Positions 8,846 to 16,761 of a DNA stretch of 64,000 bases are shown piece after piece (positions within the stretch are counted from its first letter, which is position 1; every line of letters starts with the position of its first letter). Position numbers and translations under genes: made by a program. The notes beneath the pieces were generated by a model. The model made no database searches. It had not been told where the DNA came from and saw only the letters and a program-made list of their open reading frames with translations. Source of the stretch: JAPPFW01 sp965231815 (GTDB taxonomy: Bacteria; Actinomycetota; Acidimicrobiia; Spongiisociales; Spongiisociaceae); assembly GCA_965231815.1 (NCBI GenBank), contig OZ246890.1, positions 744,001 through 808,000 of the forward strand. Direction: 5' to 3'.

Positions 8846-10770
8846 AACGGAACGGCGATGAGTGTGTCTACACGAAAGAAGAGACCCTGCGTCTTGCTCC
8901 GATCCCGGCTGTGTATGTGTGCGACCCGGTGGAGGGTTACGGACCTGGCCGCCTCAACGGACGGACTTGTACGTATACTCGTTCGGGTTCCACGACGCTG
9001 CCCGCCAAGGTCACGAAACGGTATCGTTGCCCGTCGGCGCCTGCCACGTTCAAGTTCAGCAGGATTGACGATATTCGTAGCAAATGCCTCTACACACGGT
9101 CGGGTGAGACCACCCGGCTGAAACAATGGATCCCGATGTACGGTTATGTCGGGCCTTGCCCGAAGGCGCCCGCCACGTTCACGTACAGCAAACGGGAAGG
9201 AATCACCTGCTACTACACGCGTAGCACGTCGACGGAACGCGGTTACGAAGAATACGAAACGTACACATGCCCACCGGCCCCCGACACGTACACGCCGGCG
9301 GGCCGAACCGGGAAAACATGCAAGTACACGCGTTCCACCAGCACCACCAAACCCGCCACCCGAAAGACCATATCGAGGTGCCCGCCGGTACCGTCCGGAT
9401 ACCGGTGGGGTCACCGTTCGGGTAACGACTGCTACTACAACATGACCGTCACCGAAACGAAACCCGCCCGAGGCACAACCACCTACTCGTGTCGGTCGAA
9501 CGAGAACCTGGTAGGAACAAAATGCCAGAAACCGAGGTCGGGGGGAACAACCACCACCCGTGTCTACGACTGCCCCGCAGCGCGAACCGGTGAAACACTC
9601 ACCAAATCCGGTTCAGGCAAAACCACCACCTGCACCTACAAGAAAAACGAAACCAAAACCATCACCAAACCACCACCACCACCACCCCCACCACCGGCGA
9701 AACCGTTAGCAACACCCACCGGAATCAAAGCCAACGGCGACAGTACCCTGATAGGCGCGTTGCCCGCCGACCATTCCTACAAGAGTAAGATTTCATGGAG
9801 TCGTGTACCGAACGCCACTGAGTACACCGTCGCATATGGTGTATGGACGATAGACGAATACACAGAACTGCCAGCCGTTCCCGATATGGACGAGGAAAAG
9901 AAAAAGGCTCCCGAAAAGTTCTGGACGAAGAAGAAATCTTCAACTAATCACACAACGATTACCGGACTAACAGGAAACACACTATACATTATACGAATCC
10001 TCGCCGATTCATCTAATTCCCGATACTCGGAGTCGGAATGGTCCAAACCGATATACACTTACCCGACAGCCCAGTCCCGGCTGCTTAATGACACCCTACC
10101 CCCTCGATCAGTTTCGCGCATTGGTATCAACTATTTGATTGGTTTCCGTCCTGCTACGTCATTCAACTATAGGGTATGTACTAACAACGTCATCAGAGAC
10201 TACAGCAAACCACCTACTCATTCAGTGAACGGGGCTTTCCAGATCAAGGTTGCGAAACAACTCGATCAAGGAATTCTCACATGGCAGACTGCTACTGATC
10301 GGATGGTAACCACAAAGAGAACGAGCTTAAGGTTGTGTGATCCGAAAACTATAGGGAACTCGAATGCGATTATCGTTCCTCCTGAATTGGATGCTCTGAT
10401 AATGTTGTGCAATCTTCCTATAGGTAGTGCCAGTGCGAACGTATTGGCCTGCGTGCCTCGAGCTGCCTCCAGTCAGATAGCTACCGGCCGGAGAATCTAT
10501 ATCAACCGTGACCAGGTCACGGTCGACACGATCAAGGATGATAAGAGTCTTATGTGTTCACGTCTATTCCGGATTGCTATGCACGAGGCAGGTCATATAT
10601 TTGGACTAGGTGATGTGCCTGGCGATAAGGATCTTCCGGTGAGTCAGAGAAGGCGCACTCTCCAGTCAAGTTGGGACAACAAAACGGTTATGTGGATGTC
10701 GAAGGACGAGTTATGCGCTCCGACGGAATACGACACAGTCGCTATGAAAGCCGTCTACCAGTCGAGGTAA
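8836..10770 (+). CDS. Protein A, main part: Cys-rich repeats, FN3 domain and metzincin-type protease
   Basis: This 644-residue part lacks a signal peptide of its own, so the N-terminus at 8366-8845 probably belongs to it. About seven repeats of 35-40 residues follow, each with Cys-x-Tyr-Thr-Arg then Ser/Thr-rich sequence and a Cys-Pro partner. A nine-proline hinge (near residue 277), a fibronectin type III-like domain (about 290-405) and a C-terminal domain come next. That domain contains HEAGHIFGLGD, matching the HExxHxxGxxD zinc motif of metzincins with Asp as third ligand. A Met-rich VMWMS 40-50 residues later could be the Met-turn. An exported zinc protease with adhesive repeats is inferred. 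No named family is recognised. Confidence 0.7.
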   Translation: MAVKRNGDECVYTKEETLRLAPIPAVYVCDPVEGYGPGRLNGRTCTYTRSGSTTLPAKVTKRYRCPSAPATFKFSRIDDIRSKCLYTRSGETTRLKQWIPMYGYVGPCPKAPATFTYSKREGITCYYTRSTSTERGYEEYETYTCPPAPDTYTPAGRTGKTCKYTRSTSTTKPATRKTISRCPPVPSGYRWGHRSGNDCYYNMTVTETKPARGTTTYSCRSNENLVGTKCQKPRSGGTTTTRVYDCPAARTGETLTKSGSGKTTTCTYKKNETKTITKPPPPPPPPPAKPLATPTGIKANGDSTLIGALPADHSYKSKISWSRVPNATEYTVAYGVWTIDEYTELPAVPDMDEEKKKAPEKFWTKKKSSTNHTTITGLTGNTLYIIRILADSSNSRYSESEWSKPIYTYPTAQSRLLNDTLPPRSVSRIGINYLIGFRPATSFNYRVCTNNVIRDYSKPPTHSVNGAFQIKVAKQLDQGILTWQTATDRMVTTKRTSLRLCDPKTIGNSNAIIVPPELDALIMLCNLPIGSASANVLACVPRAASSQIATGRRIYINRDQVTVDTIKDDKSLMCSRLFRIAMHEAGHIFGLGDVPGDKDLPVSQRRRTLQSSWDNKTVMWMSKDELCAPTEYDTVAMKAVYQSR

Positions 10771-10772
10771 CG

Positions 10773-12494
10773 ATGAGACCGCCAAGTTTTAAACTGAACC
10801 GCCGAGTCCTGAAGATATTAGTCTGTGTGGTCGTCATCACAGGTGCCGCATGTAGTACGCCTTTTGGGGACAGCTACTCGGAGATGGAAATGACGAGGCC
10901 CTCTGTCAATTATTTGAGCGGTACGGTATTGCCTTGTACTCCGGTTGAGGGGTTGGTGGCCGATCCCTGTCATGAAGTCGAGCTAGATTCCGTGGGCTTG
11001 ACTTCCCAGGATTCGGAGAGTTCAGGTTCGTTTAGCGGTAGCGATACATCTCCGGTAACTACGTATGGAATAGCGGACCCGGAAACGGTGTCAGAATTGT
11101 TGTATGAGAAGTTGCCGCTTGTATTGGCTCATATGGTCGTACGCGGTGTTGTTTTACCTAAAAGTGCACGATGCGAGCTATACAATTTTGCAGTCAACAA
11201 ATTCGATGACCGGGTAATATTCGAGATAGCTGAGTCCTATAGCGGCGACCTCAATCTATATCAGTGTTTTCAAGAGGTACTGGTAAGGGAATATATTGTT
11301 GGTGAAGGTCCGGCAGTTCTAAGTGTGATAATGGATCGACAGACAGTGTATCTACAAGAGAACGAGACATGGGAGTCTATTAAGACTGACTGGTTGGCTG
11401 CACAACGTGAGGAACCGACTAAGCGTGTCGAGCGCCTGCACGGTGGTCGTGAAATGGTGTTGTTCTTGAAGCCGGCACGTTCGCTTCGGGTGGAAGCCTG
11501 GACCTCTATAGGACGATTCTTTCGCTGGTATGTTCAAGAACGTGACGGAGAGGTAAGAGCAATTGTTGAAGGGGCAGCGACCTTCGATAAGAGTGACACA
11601 GAAACGTATAGTATGGTGGATAGGCTGTTATCCGAGTTTGTCGCGGAGATCAAACAGACTGCTTCGGTACGCGCCGGGCTGTCCGAGGCCCGAGTCGGTG
11701 CGAATACGAATAGTCCTCAACTCGTTATGGATGCGAACAAGCTTCAGGATTACTATGTTGCTGCCGGGGCTGTGTATGAGGGTGAGGGCAAGACGACGGT
11801 TCTTCCTCCGTCTCCTCCGGCTGATTTCGTTCCCCCATCGACAACAACGACGCTGTCCACTACTACGACGGTGCCGCCGTCGACTAGCAGCACTGTTGAA
11901 GCGACGACCTCTACCACTGTGGCACCCTCCTCGACTACAACGACATCGGATCCGTCCACGACCAGTACGACTTCTGTACTGGTGTCGACCACCACCATCC
12001 CGGAGCCGTCAACGACTACTACCTCGGTTCCGATGACGTCGACTACGGCCGTAGTGACCACCACGACGAGCACCACGGTGGCACCGACCACGACGACCGT
12101 TCCGACGACGACTTCTACTTCGACGTTTCCTTCTACGACGTCGGCTACGACATCAACGACAGCGGCGGGCGGTGTCAGTATTTCGGTGTCGGACGCTTCG
12201 GCTACGGAGGGGGAATGGCTGGTTTTCAACGTTACGTTGAGCGAGGAGCCGTATCGTCAGGTTGCTGTCAACTACGACGTTCGGGATGTGACAGCCGAGT
12301 CTGGTGTTGACTATCAATCTCCTACCGGGACTTTCCTCTTCGGCCCTTTCGATGTTCAGAAAACGGTCAGGGTGTGGATCCTCGACGATTCCAGAAAAGA
12401 AGAAGCAGAGACCTTCGAGCTGGTTCTTTCCGACCCGTACGGTGCGCCAATAACCAAATCGGTCGGTACCGGCACCATCCTCGACAACGACTAG
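10773..12494 (+). CDS. Lipoprotein B: unknown N-terminal domain, Thr-rich stalk, C-terminal Calx-beta domain
   Basis: A 573-residue exported lipoprotein. The hydrophobic core ends with GAAC, a lipobox, then CSTPF. A domain of about 300 residues with no recognised family follows, then a long Thr/Ser/Val/Pro stalk, and finally a Calx-beta domain (SVSDASATEGEWLVFNV through TILDND), a calcium-binding fold used in surface adhesins. ATG 10773 lies 3 bp after the stop of protein A, with GAGG upstream. Upstream in-frame starts would fall inside gene A. A second copy lies at 12840-14135. The pair A-B looks like a surface protease with its anchored partner, but this is inference. Confidence 0.78.
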   Translation: MRPPSFKLNRRVLKILVCVVVITGAACSTPFGDSYSEMEMTRPSVNYLSGTVLPCTPVEGLVADPCHEVELDSVGLTSQDSESSGSFSGSDTSPVTTYGIADPETVSELLYEKLPLVLAHMVVRGVVLPKSARCELYNFAVNKFDDRVIFEIAESYSGDLNLYQCFQEVLVREYIVGEGPAVLSVIMDRQTVYLQENETWESIKTDWLAAQREEPTKRVERLHGGREMVLFLKPARSLRVEAWTSIGRFFRWYVQERDGEVRAIVEGAATFDKSDTETYSMVDRLLSEFVAEIKQTASVRAGLSEARVGANTNSPQLVMDANKLQDYYVAAGAVYEGEGKTTVLPPSPPADFVPPSTTTTLSTTTTVPPSTSSTVEATTSTTVAPSSTTTTSDPSTTSTTSVLVSTTTIPEPSTTTTSVPMTSTTAVVTTTTSTTVAPTTTTVPTTTSTSTFPSTTSATTSTTAAGGVSISVSDASATEGEWLVFNVTLSEEPYRQVAVNYDVRDVTAESGVDYQSPTGTFLFGPFDVQKTVRVWILDDSRKEEAETFELVLSDPYGAPITKSVGTGTILDND

Positions 12495-12839
12495 ATTGTC
12501 TCAGACCTAGTGATCCGGAACTGGTTTGAACCGGCTACGCCCAACCGTGCTTGACTTGTTGCGGTATGTGATGGATCCTCGGGGGCGGGGCTGAACCCGG
12601 TGTGGCTTCGTGCCCTAGCCGTATGTTGAAGGGTGTGTTCGCGGCTGGCACCGTTATGTGACCGTGGTGGCTTGTGGCGATAACCTCCACCCCGCTTTCA
12701 ACGCCGCGCCGCTCAGGGGTTGATGAACTATGACAACTACGCGGGCCGACGAATCCTCGTAACATGACCTCAATACCAACAAAAGGCACGCCCGAACCCT
12801 TGCGCAGCCACTGGAAGGATCTACCAGTCGAGGTGATTG
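12495..12839 (+). pseudogene. Relic of a second protein-A gene between the two lipoprotein genes
   Basis: The start of this 345-bp spacer repeats the spacer upstream of gene A, including an ATG TTG AAG start at 12623 that runs only 12 codons before TGA. The end (TCTACCAGTCGAGGT, 12820-12834) matches the last bases of gene A before lipoprotein B. Nearly the whole A coding sequence has been lost between these two anchors. The arrangement is direct evidence that A and B were duplicated together and that A2 was then deleted. Confidence 0.7.
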
Positions 12840-14135
12840 ATGAGAATGGCTAAGTTTAAGATGAACTCCCGAGTCCTGAAGATATTAGTCTGTGTGGTCG
12901 TCATCACAGGTGCCGCATGTAGTACGCCTTTTGGGGACAGCTACTCGGGAGCGGAGATGACGAGGCCTTCTGTCAATTATTTGAGCGGTACGGTATTGCC
13001 TTGTACTCCCGTTGAGGGGTTAGTGGCCGATCCCTGTCGTGGAGTCGAGCTAGATTCCGTGGACTTGACTTCCGAGGATCCGGAGAGTTCAGGTTCGTTT
13101 GATGGTACTGATACATTTCCAGTAACTACTTACGGCAAAGCGGAGCCGGACACAGTGTCGGAATTGTTGTATGAAAGGTTACCGTTTGGGTCAGCTCACT
13201 TAGTAGTACGGGGTGTCGTGTTGCCGAAGAGCGCTAGGTGTGAGCTATACAATTTCGTTGTCAACAACTTCGATGATCCAGTAACGTACGCAATAATAGA
13301 ACATTCGGTCGGGGATCTCAATCTATATCAGTGTCTTCAAGAAGTACTGGTGAGGGAATATATCGTTGGTAGAGGCCCGACCGTTCTAACGGTAATAATG
13401 GATCGGCAAACCGTGTATCTTCAAGAGAATGAGTCTTGGGACGCTGTTAAAGGTGACGGGTTGAGTGCACAGAGTGAGACTCTTATTAAGCGTGTTGAGC
13501 GCGTGTACAGTGGTCGTGAAATGGTGTTGTTCTTGAAGCCGGCACGTTCGCTTCGGGTGGAAGCCTGGACCTCAGCAAGCCCCTTCTTTCACTGGTTTGT
13601 CCAGAAACGTGACGGTGAGATGAGAGCGATTGTTGAAGGAGTAGAAGGTTTCGATAAGAGTGACACAGAAACGTATAGTATGGTGGATAGACTCTTGTCC
13701 GAGTTTGTTACGGAGATCAACCAGACTGCTTCAAAACGGGCCGGACTGTACGATGGTTTAGTCGGTGCGAATACGAATAGTCCTCAACTCGTTACGGATG
13801 CAAACAAGCTTCAAGAATACTATGTTGCTGCCGGGGCTGTGTATGAGGGCGAAGACAAGACGACGGTTCTTCCTCCCTCTCCACCGGCTGATTTCGTTCC
13901 CCCATCGACAACAACGGCACCGTCCACTACTACGACTGTGCCGCCATCGACTAGCAGCACTGTTGAAGCGACAACCTCCACCACTGCGGCACCCTCGTCA
14001 ACCACAACAATTCCGGATCCGTCTACCACCACGACGATCACGGATCCGTCTACCACTACTACTACCTCGGTTCCGGTGACGTCTACTACTACGGTGTCTA
14101 CTACTACGGTGTCTACTACGACGTCACCGCGATGA
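12840..14135 (+). CDS. Lipoprotein B2: paralogue of B lacking the Calx-beta domain
   Basis: This 431-residue protein is very close to lipoprotein B over the signal peptide, lipobox (GAAC), N-terminal domain and first part of the Thr-rich stalk. Its sequence ends abruptly in the stalk with TTTSPR and stop. The last codons read into DNA that belongs, on the other strand, to a broken antiporter gene. The Calx-beta domain was therefore lost by a rearrangement with a breakpoint near 14120-14130. ATG 12840 is preferred; a TTG lies just before it. It may still be exported as an anchored stalk protein without its terminal domain. Confidence 0.75.
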   Translation: MRMAKFKMNSRVLKILVCVVVITGAACSTPFGDSYSGAEMTRPSVNYLSGTVLPCTPVEGLVADPCRGVELDSVDLTSEDPESSGSFDGTDTFPVTTYGKAEPDTVSELLYERLPFGSAHLVVRGVVLPKSARCELYNFVVNNFDDPVTYAIIEHSVGDLNLYQCLQEVLVREYIVGRGPTVLTVIMDRQTVYLQENESWDAVKGDGLSAQSETLIKRVERVYSGREMVLFLKPARSLRVEAWTSASPFFHWFVQKRDGEMRAIVEGVEGFDKSDTETYSMVDRLLSEFVTEINQTASKRAGLYDGLVGANTNSPQLVTDANKLQEYYVAAGAVYEGEDKTTVLPPSPPADFVPPSTTTAPSTTTTVPPSTSSTVEATTSTTAAPSSTTTIPDPSTTTTITDPSTTTTTSVPVTSTTTVSTTTVSTTTSPR

Positions 14136-14675
14136 AGGCATCGGTGCCTCCGGGCAGGCCGGCCGGAATCAGACCTACCTGCTCGCCGGCTCTCTCGAGC
14201 ACGAAGGAGAACTCACCGACCTGAGCCAGTATCAGCGCGGAGGACACCACCACTGCTCTGGGCTGGCGAAGCGCCGCGGCAGCAACCGCGGTTGTCAGCA
14301 GTTTCACCGCTACCACGCCGACGGCGAGAGCGACGATGAGCATCACGTTGCTCAGGACGTAGCCCAGATCGAGCAGCATGCCGATCGATACGAAGAAGGT
14401 CGCCGAGAAGAGGATCTGTAGCGGCATCACCTCGCCCAGCGCCCGGGCCGCCACCCGGGTCTCGCTGACCATCAACCCAGCCAGGAACGCTCCGAGCGAG
14501 ACCGAGATATCGAGCAGGCTCGATAGATACCCGGGCCTATAACCGCGCCCGCTGCCAGGAAGCCGATGATCGGCACCGCACCGAGCCGTGCCGTCACGAG
14601 GGCAATCAAAGTACCCGCGACTATCAGAATCGCGAGTTCCTCGAATAACGGTGGAGCAGACGCGGCCAGCAGCAT
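14116..14675 (-). pseudogene. Broken CPA2 cation/proton antiporter (Kef/NhaS-like)
   Basis: Reading leftward, the first 45 codons (LFEELAILIVAGTLIALV, then LGAVPIIGFLAAGAVIGPG) form a normal antiporter N-terminus. A deletion and frameshift near 14530 follow. The other frame then gives SLGAFLAGLMVSE, MPLQILFSATFFVSIGMLLD and SALILAQVGEFSFVLE, all typical CPA2 helices. The 3' end is lost where it meets lipoprotein B2. About a third of a normal gene remains. It marks the right border of the surface-protein duplication. Confidence 0.8.
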
Positions 14676-14918
14676 CCACTGACGATACCCCTACAGAAGG
14701 CCCAAGGCGCGCTCACGCTACGCGCAGTACTACGCAACACCCCTCCCGTGGTCGGTCTCCGGGAATCGGTAGGTCGGTAGATTGCTGACCTTAAGACCCA
14801 GATACATTGTTTGGTCTGCCCATACTCCATTATCCCCCAACCAATTAGAGTCTCCGACAAACCCGGGTACGGTTCAAACGATGCATGTATTCATTAGGAC
14901 TGGTTGGGTGGCCTCAGT

Positions 14919-15146
14919 ATGAGCACGCGGCGGCTTAGCGCGGTTAGTTATAGTGACCTCGTGCGCGGAATGCGGAAACGTGGGTTCTCTGGGCCTTATC
15001 ACAGGAAGAGACACCCCTACATGGAGCGAGATGGTCTCACCGTGACCATTCCCAATCCCCACAAGCGTAAAGATATCTCTGTTGGGTTGCTCAAGAGAAT
15101 ACTCGATCAAGCGGGCATATCCCGCGACGAGTGGCTCGAAGGCTAA
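14919..15146 (+). CDS. HicA-family mRNA interferase toxin-like protein
   Basis: A 75-residue protein of the HicA (YcfA) family, small double-stranded-RNA-binding-fold toxins that cut mRNA. Visible features are an N-terminal YSDLVRGMRKRGF helix, a central basic His-containing strand pair (YHRKRHPYM), VTIPNPHKRKD, and the C-terminal LKRILDQAGISRDEWLE helix characteristic of the family. The usual GSH catalytic context appears as PYHRKRH, so activity is uncertain. ATG 14919 fits the family better than the upstream GTG at 14904. Unusually, the putative antitoxin is on the opposite strand, tail to tail. Confidence 0.72.
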   Translation: MSTRRLSAVSYSDLVRGMRKRGFSGPYHRKRHPYMERDGLTVTIPNPHKRKDISVGLLKRILDQAGISRDEWLEG

Positions 15147-15412
15147 CTAAGGCCTATTCCCCCGAACGCCGGGAGGTCATCGTGGCCGAACTCCAACTTG
15201 AGCGTCGCCCAACCCACAAGCACTTCTTGGAGTACCGAGAGGGCCTCGCCAGGGGTAGGTTCATACGCCCAAGCTCCAGGGGCAGACGATACGCTGGCAA
15301 AGTACTCTCCGTCGACGGGTTCGACCACTGCCTCGCGTACCCCCGCTGCTGCCCACCGGTCTAAGTCGGCATCACTAACACCTAGCGATGGCATGTCAGC
15401 CACTAGCTCCAT
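15143..15412 (-). CDS. HicB-like antitoxin candidate
   Basis: An 89-residue protein ending with VDGEYFASVSSAPGAWAYE, GEALSVLQEVLVGW and LKLEFGHDDLP. This matches the partial RNase H-like fold of HicB/UPF0150 proteins. ATG 15412 has GGAAGGGAG upstream; longer starts would run through an adjacent repeat. Its stop overlaps the stop of the HicA-like gene by 4 bp on the opposite strand. Known hicAB pairs are nearly always co-directional, so pairing here is inferred from adjacency. It lacks an obvious C-terminal DNA-binding domain. Confidence 0.65.
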   Translation of the reverse strand: MELVADMPSLGVSDADLDRWAAAGVREAVVEPVDGEYFASVSSAPGAWAYEPTPGEALSVLQEVLVGWATLKLEFGHDDLPAFGGIGLS

Positions 15413-15566
15413 TAGTGATAACTCCCTTCCGACTCCGCTGTAGTTCAAGATAGCACAGCTACGAGTATGCGAGCAGGTTGTCGCTGTCCGCGAAGGCCAC
15501 ACCGCACCCACGCCCAGGATCCCGTAACAGCGGCATGGCACCGCCTGGAGTGCCGACTTGACTCTA

Positions 15567-15678
15567 GGAGAGTGCTGAGAAACCCCGTACAAAGGGGTTC
15601 ACCCGCTAACCCGCAACCCTCTGACCAGGCGCTTTGCCGACCCCCGAACCCCGAAAGACTCGTTTTTTGGCACCCTCC
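15567..15678. repeat. 112-bp TA-flanked repeat, complete copy A
   Basis: A 112-bp element bounded by TA at 15565-15566 and 15679-15680, with 15-20-bp inverted ends (GGAGAGTGCTGAGAAAC and the reverse of TTTGGCACCCTCC). It contains an internal hairpin AACCCC-GTACAAA-GGGGTT near the left end. The other full copies at 27654-27765 and 61057-61168 have the same length in the opposite orientation. No open frame is present, so it is MITE-like. The rest of 15413-15804 has no gene I can support. Confidence 0.85.
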
Positions 15679-15804
15679 TAGGGAAGCGATACCCCCACTA
15701 GCCAGACCCAGACCCCATACGAGGAACCTGAAACCGCACCATCTCGTCGAAATATTCCGCTAACCTCTCCTTCCCCGCGTCAGATGACCGGGAAGGTCAG
15801 GTAT

Positions 15805-16527
15805 TCAGAACCGGGCGGCGTCGGCGTGAGCGTAGCCCACCACCTGCTTGTCGGCGCCCACCACACCTACCAGGTTCGCCACTATCTCCGCAAGCTGTCC
15901 GGGGGGAATGGCACAGGTGAGTTCATCGTCGCCCATTCCGGTCCGTGCCCTCGACAAGGCGCAGCCCATGGACAGGGCTACCTTGCCCTGGTCGATGGCG
16001 ATGGGAAGAATCTGACACTGCGGTTTTCCGCTCAGATGCAATGAAACGGCATCACCCAGTTCCATTGCTTGGCGAGCGCTGAGTCTCAGGAGGACGACAT
16101 CAGGGTCGTGGCCGGTATCAGCAAGCGGGCCGTAGAGGATCGACTGGGGACGGCGCTCCAGGGCCGCCACCCCAGCAAAAGCCTCCATGGTGACCCAACC
16201 AACCTCCAGGAGGGCGCCCACGTCTTCTCTTTCCAAAATGTCGGCTGCTTCCACCAGGCCGTGGGTGTATTCACCTACCGAGCAGTTGCCGTGATCGGAG
16301 GGAGCGGTAGAGAAAGTGCGGGTGTGGGCTTGCATCCAAAAAACGCAGGGCGCCGGCACCGCGCCTGATCGCCCGTCGGGCGTGGGTTCCGACAAAGGAC
16401 CTCCGAAGGGCGATATTCCACTATCGGAAGCGGTCGCCGCCTCCGAGAACGTTATGGCGATGGGGGCATGCTCCAGGTCGAGCAGATCGGTAAGCCGCAA
16501 AGAAAGATATCTCCAGTCGTTGGTCAT
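15805..16527 (-). CDS. DUF169 domain protein
   Basis: A 240-residue DUF169 protein (Pfam PF02596 type). It has conserved cysteines in APCVFWM, NCSVGEY and MGCALSRA, plus the family-typical GPL and DDELTCAIP stretches. Some relatives in methanogens and anaerobes are near metal or redox enzymes, but no reaction is established. ATG 16527 follows GGAGTAAGAA. It is on the same strand as the M81 peptidase upstream, 234 bp away, with no feature seen in the gap. The cysteine pattern is compatible with metal or cluster binding. Confidence 0.75.
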   Translation of the reverse strand: MTNDWRYLSLRLTDLLDLEHAPIAITFSEAATASDSGISPFGGPLSEPTPDGRSGAVPAPCVFWMQAHTRTFSTAPSDHGNCSVGEYTHGLVEAADILEREDVGALLEVGWVTMEAFAGVAALERRPQSILYGPLADTGHDPDVVLLRLSARQAMELGDAVSLHLSGKPQCQILPIAIDQGKVALSMGCALSRARTGMGDDELTCAIPPGQLAEIVANLVGVVGADKQVVGYAHADAARF

Positions 16528-16761
16528 TTCTTACTCCTTGAAATGGAAGAAAACCGTGTCAATCAAGCGTAACCAGTCGGCCCTGCGCTCCTCAGAGTGG
16601 ACGGTGTCCGATAACGGACATTACGTAAAGCCGGGACCGCAGCGTTTCCCCAGGTAGAAGCCGGTTTCACCTACAGGCGGTCTGAGTGGTGCATAAACCC
16701 GCCCGGCCACGTACGGGCATGCAGGGTTGCCACCCCCCTGACCAGACCAGTTCCTCCCCCC

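Noticed and set aside
8880..9640. Regular repeats suggestive of CRISPR
   Set aside because: The periodicity is at protein level (Cys-x-Tyr-Thr-Arg) and the DNA units are not identical; no spacers are present. I found no CRISPR array in the window.
11840..12170. Low-complexity ACG/ACC/TCG tract as a phase-variable repeat
   Set aside because: Codons vary and the tract is coding for a Thr-rich stalk in frame; unit changes would mostly be multiples of three.
14116..14679. 187-codon frame as a functional antiporter
   Set aside because: The start of the antiporter is in another frame, the centre is missing and the 3' end is cut, so it is a pseudogene.
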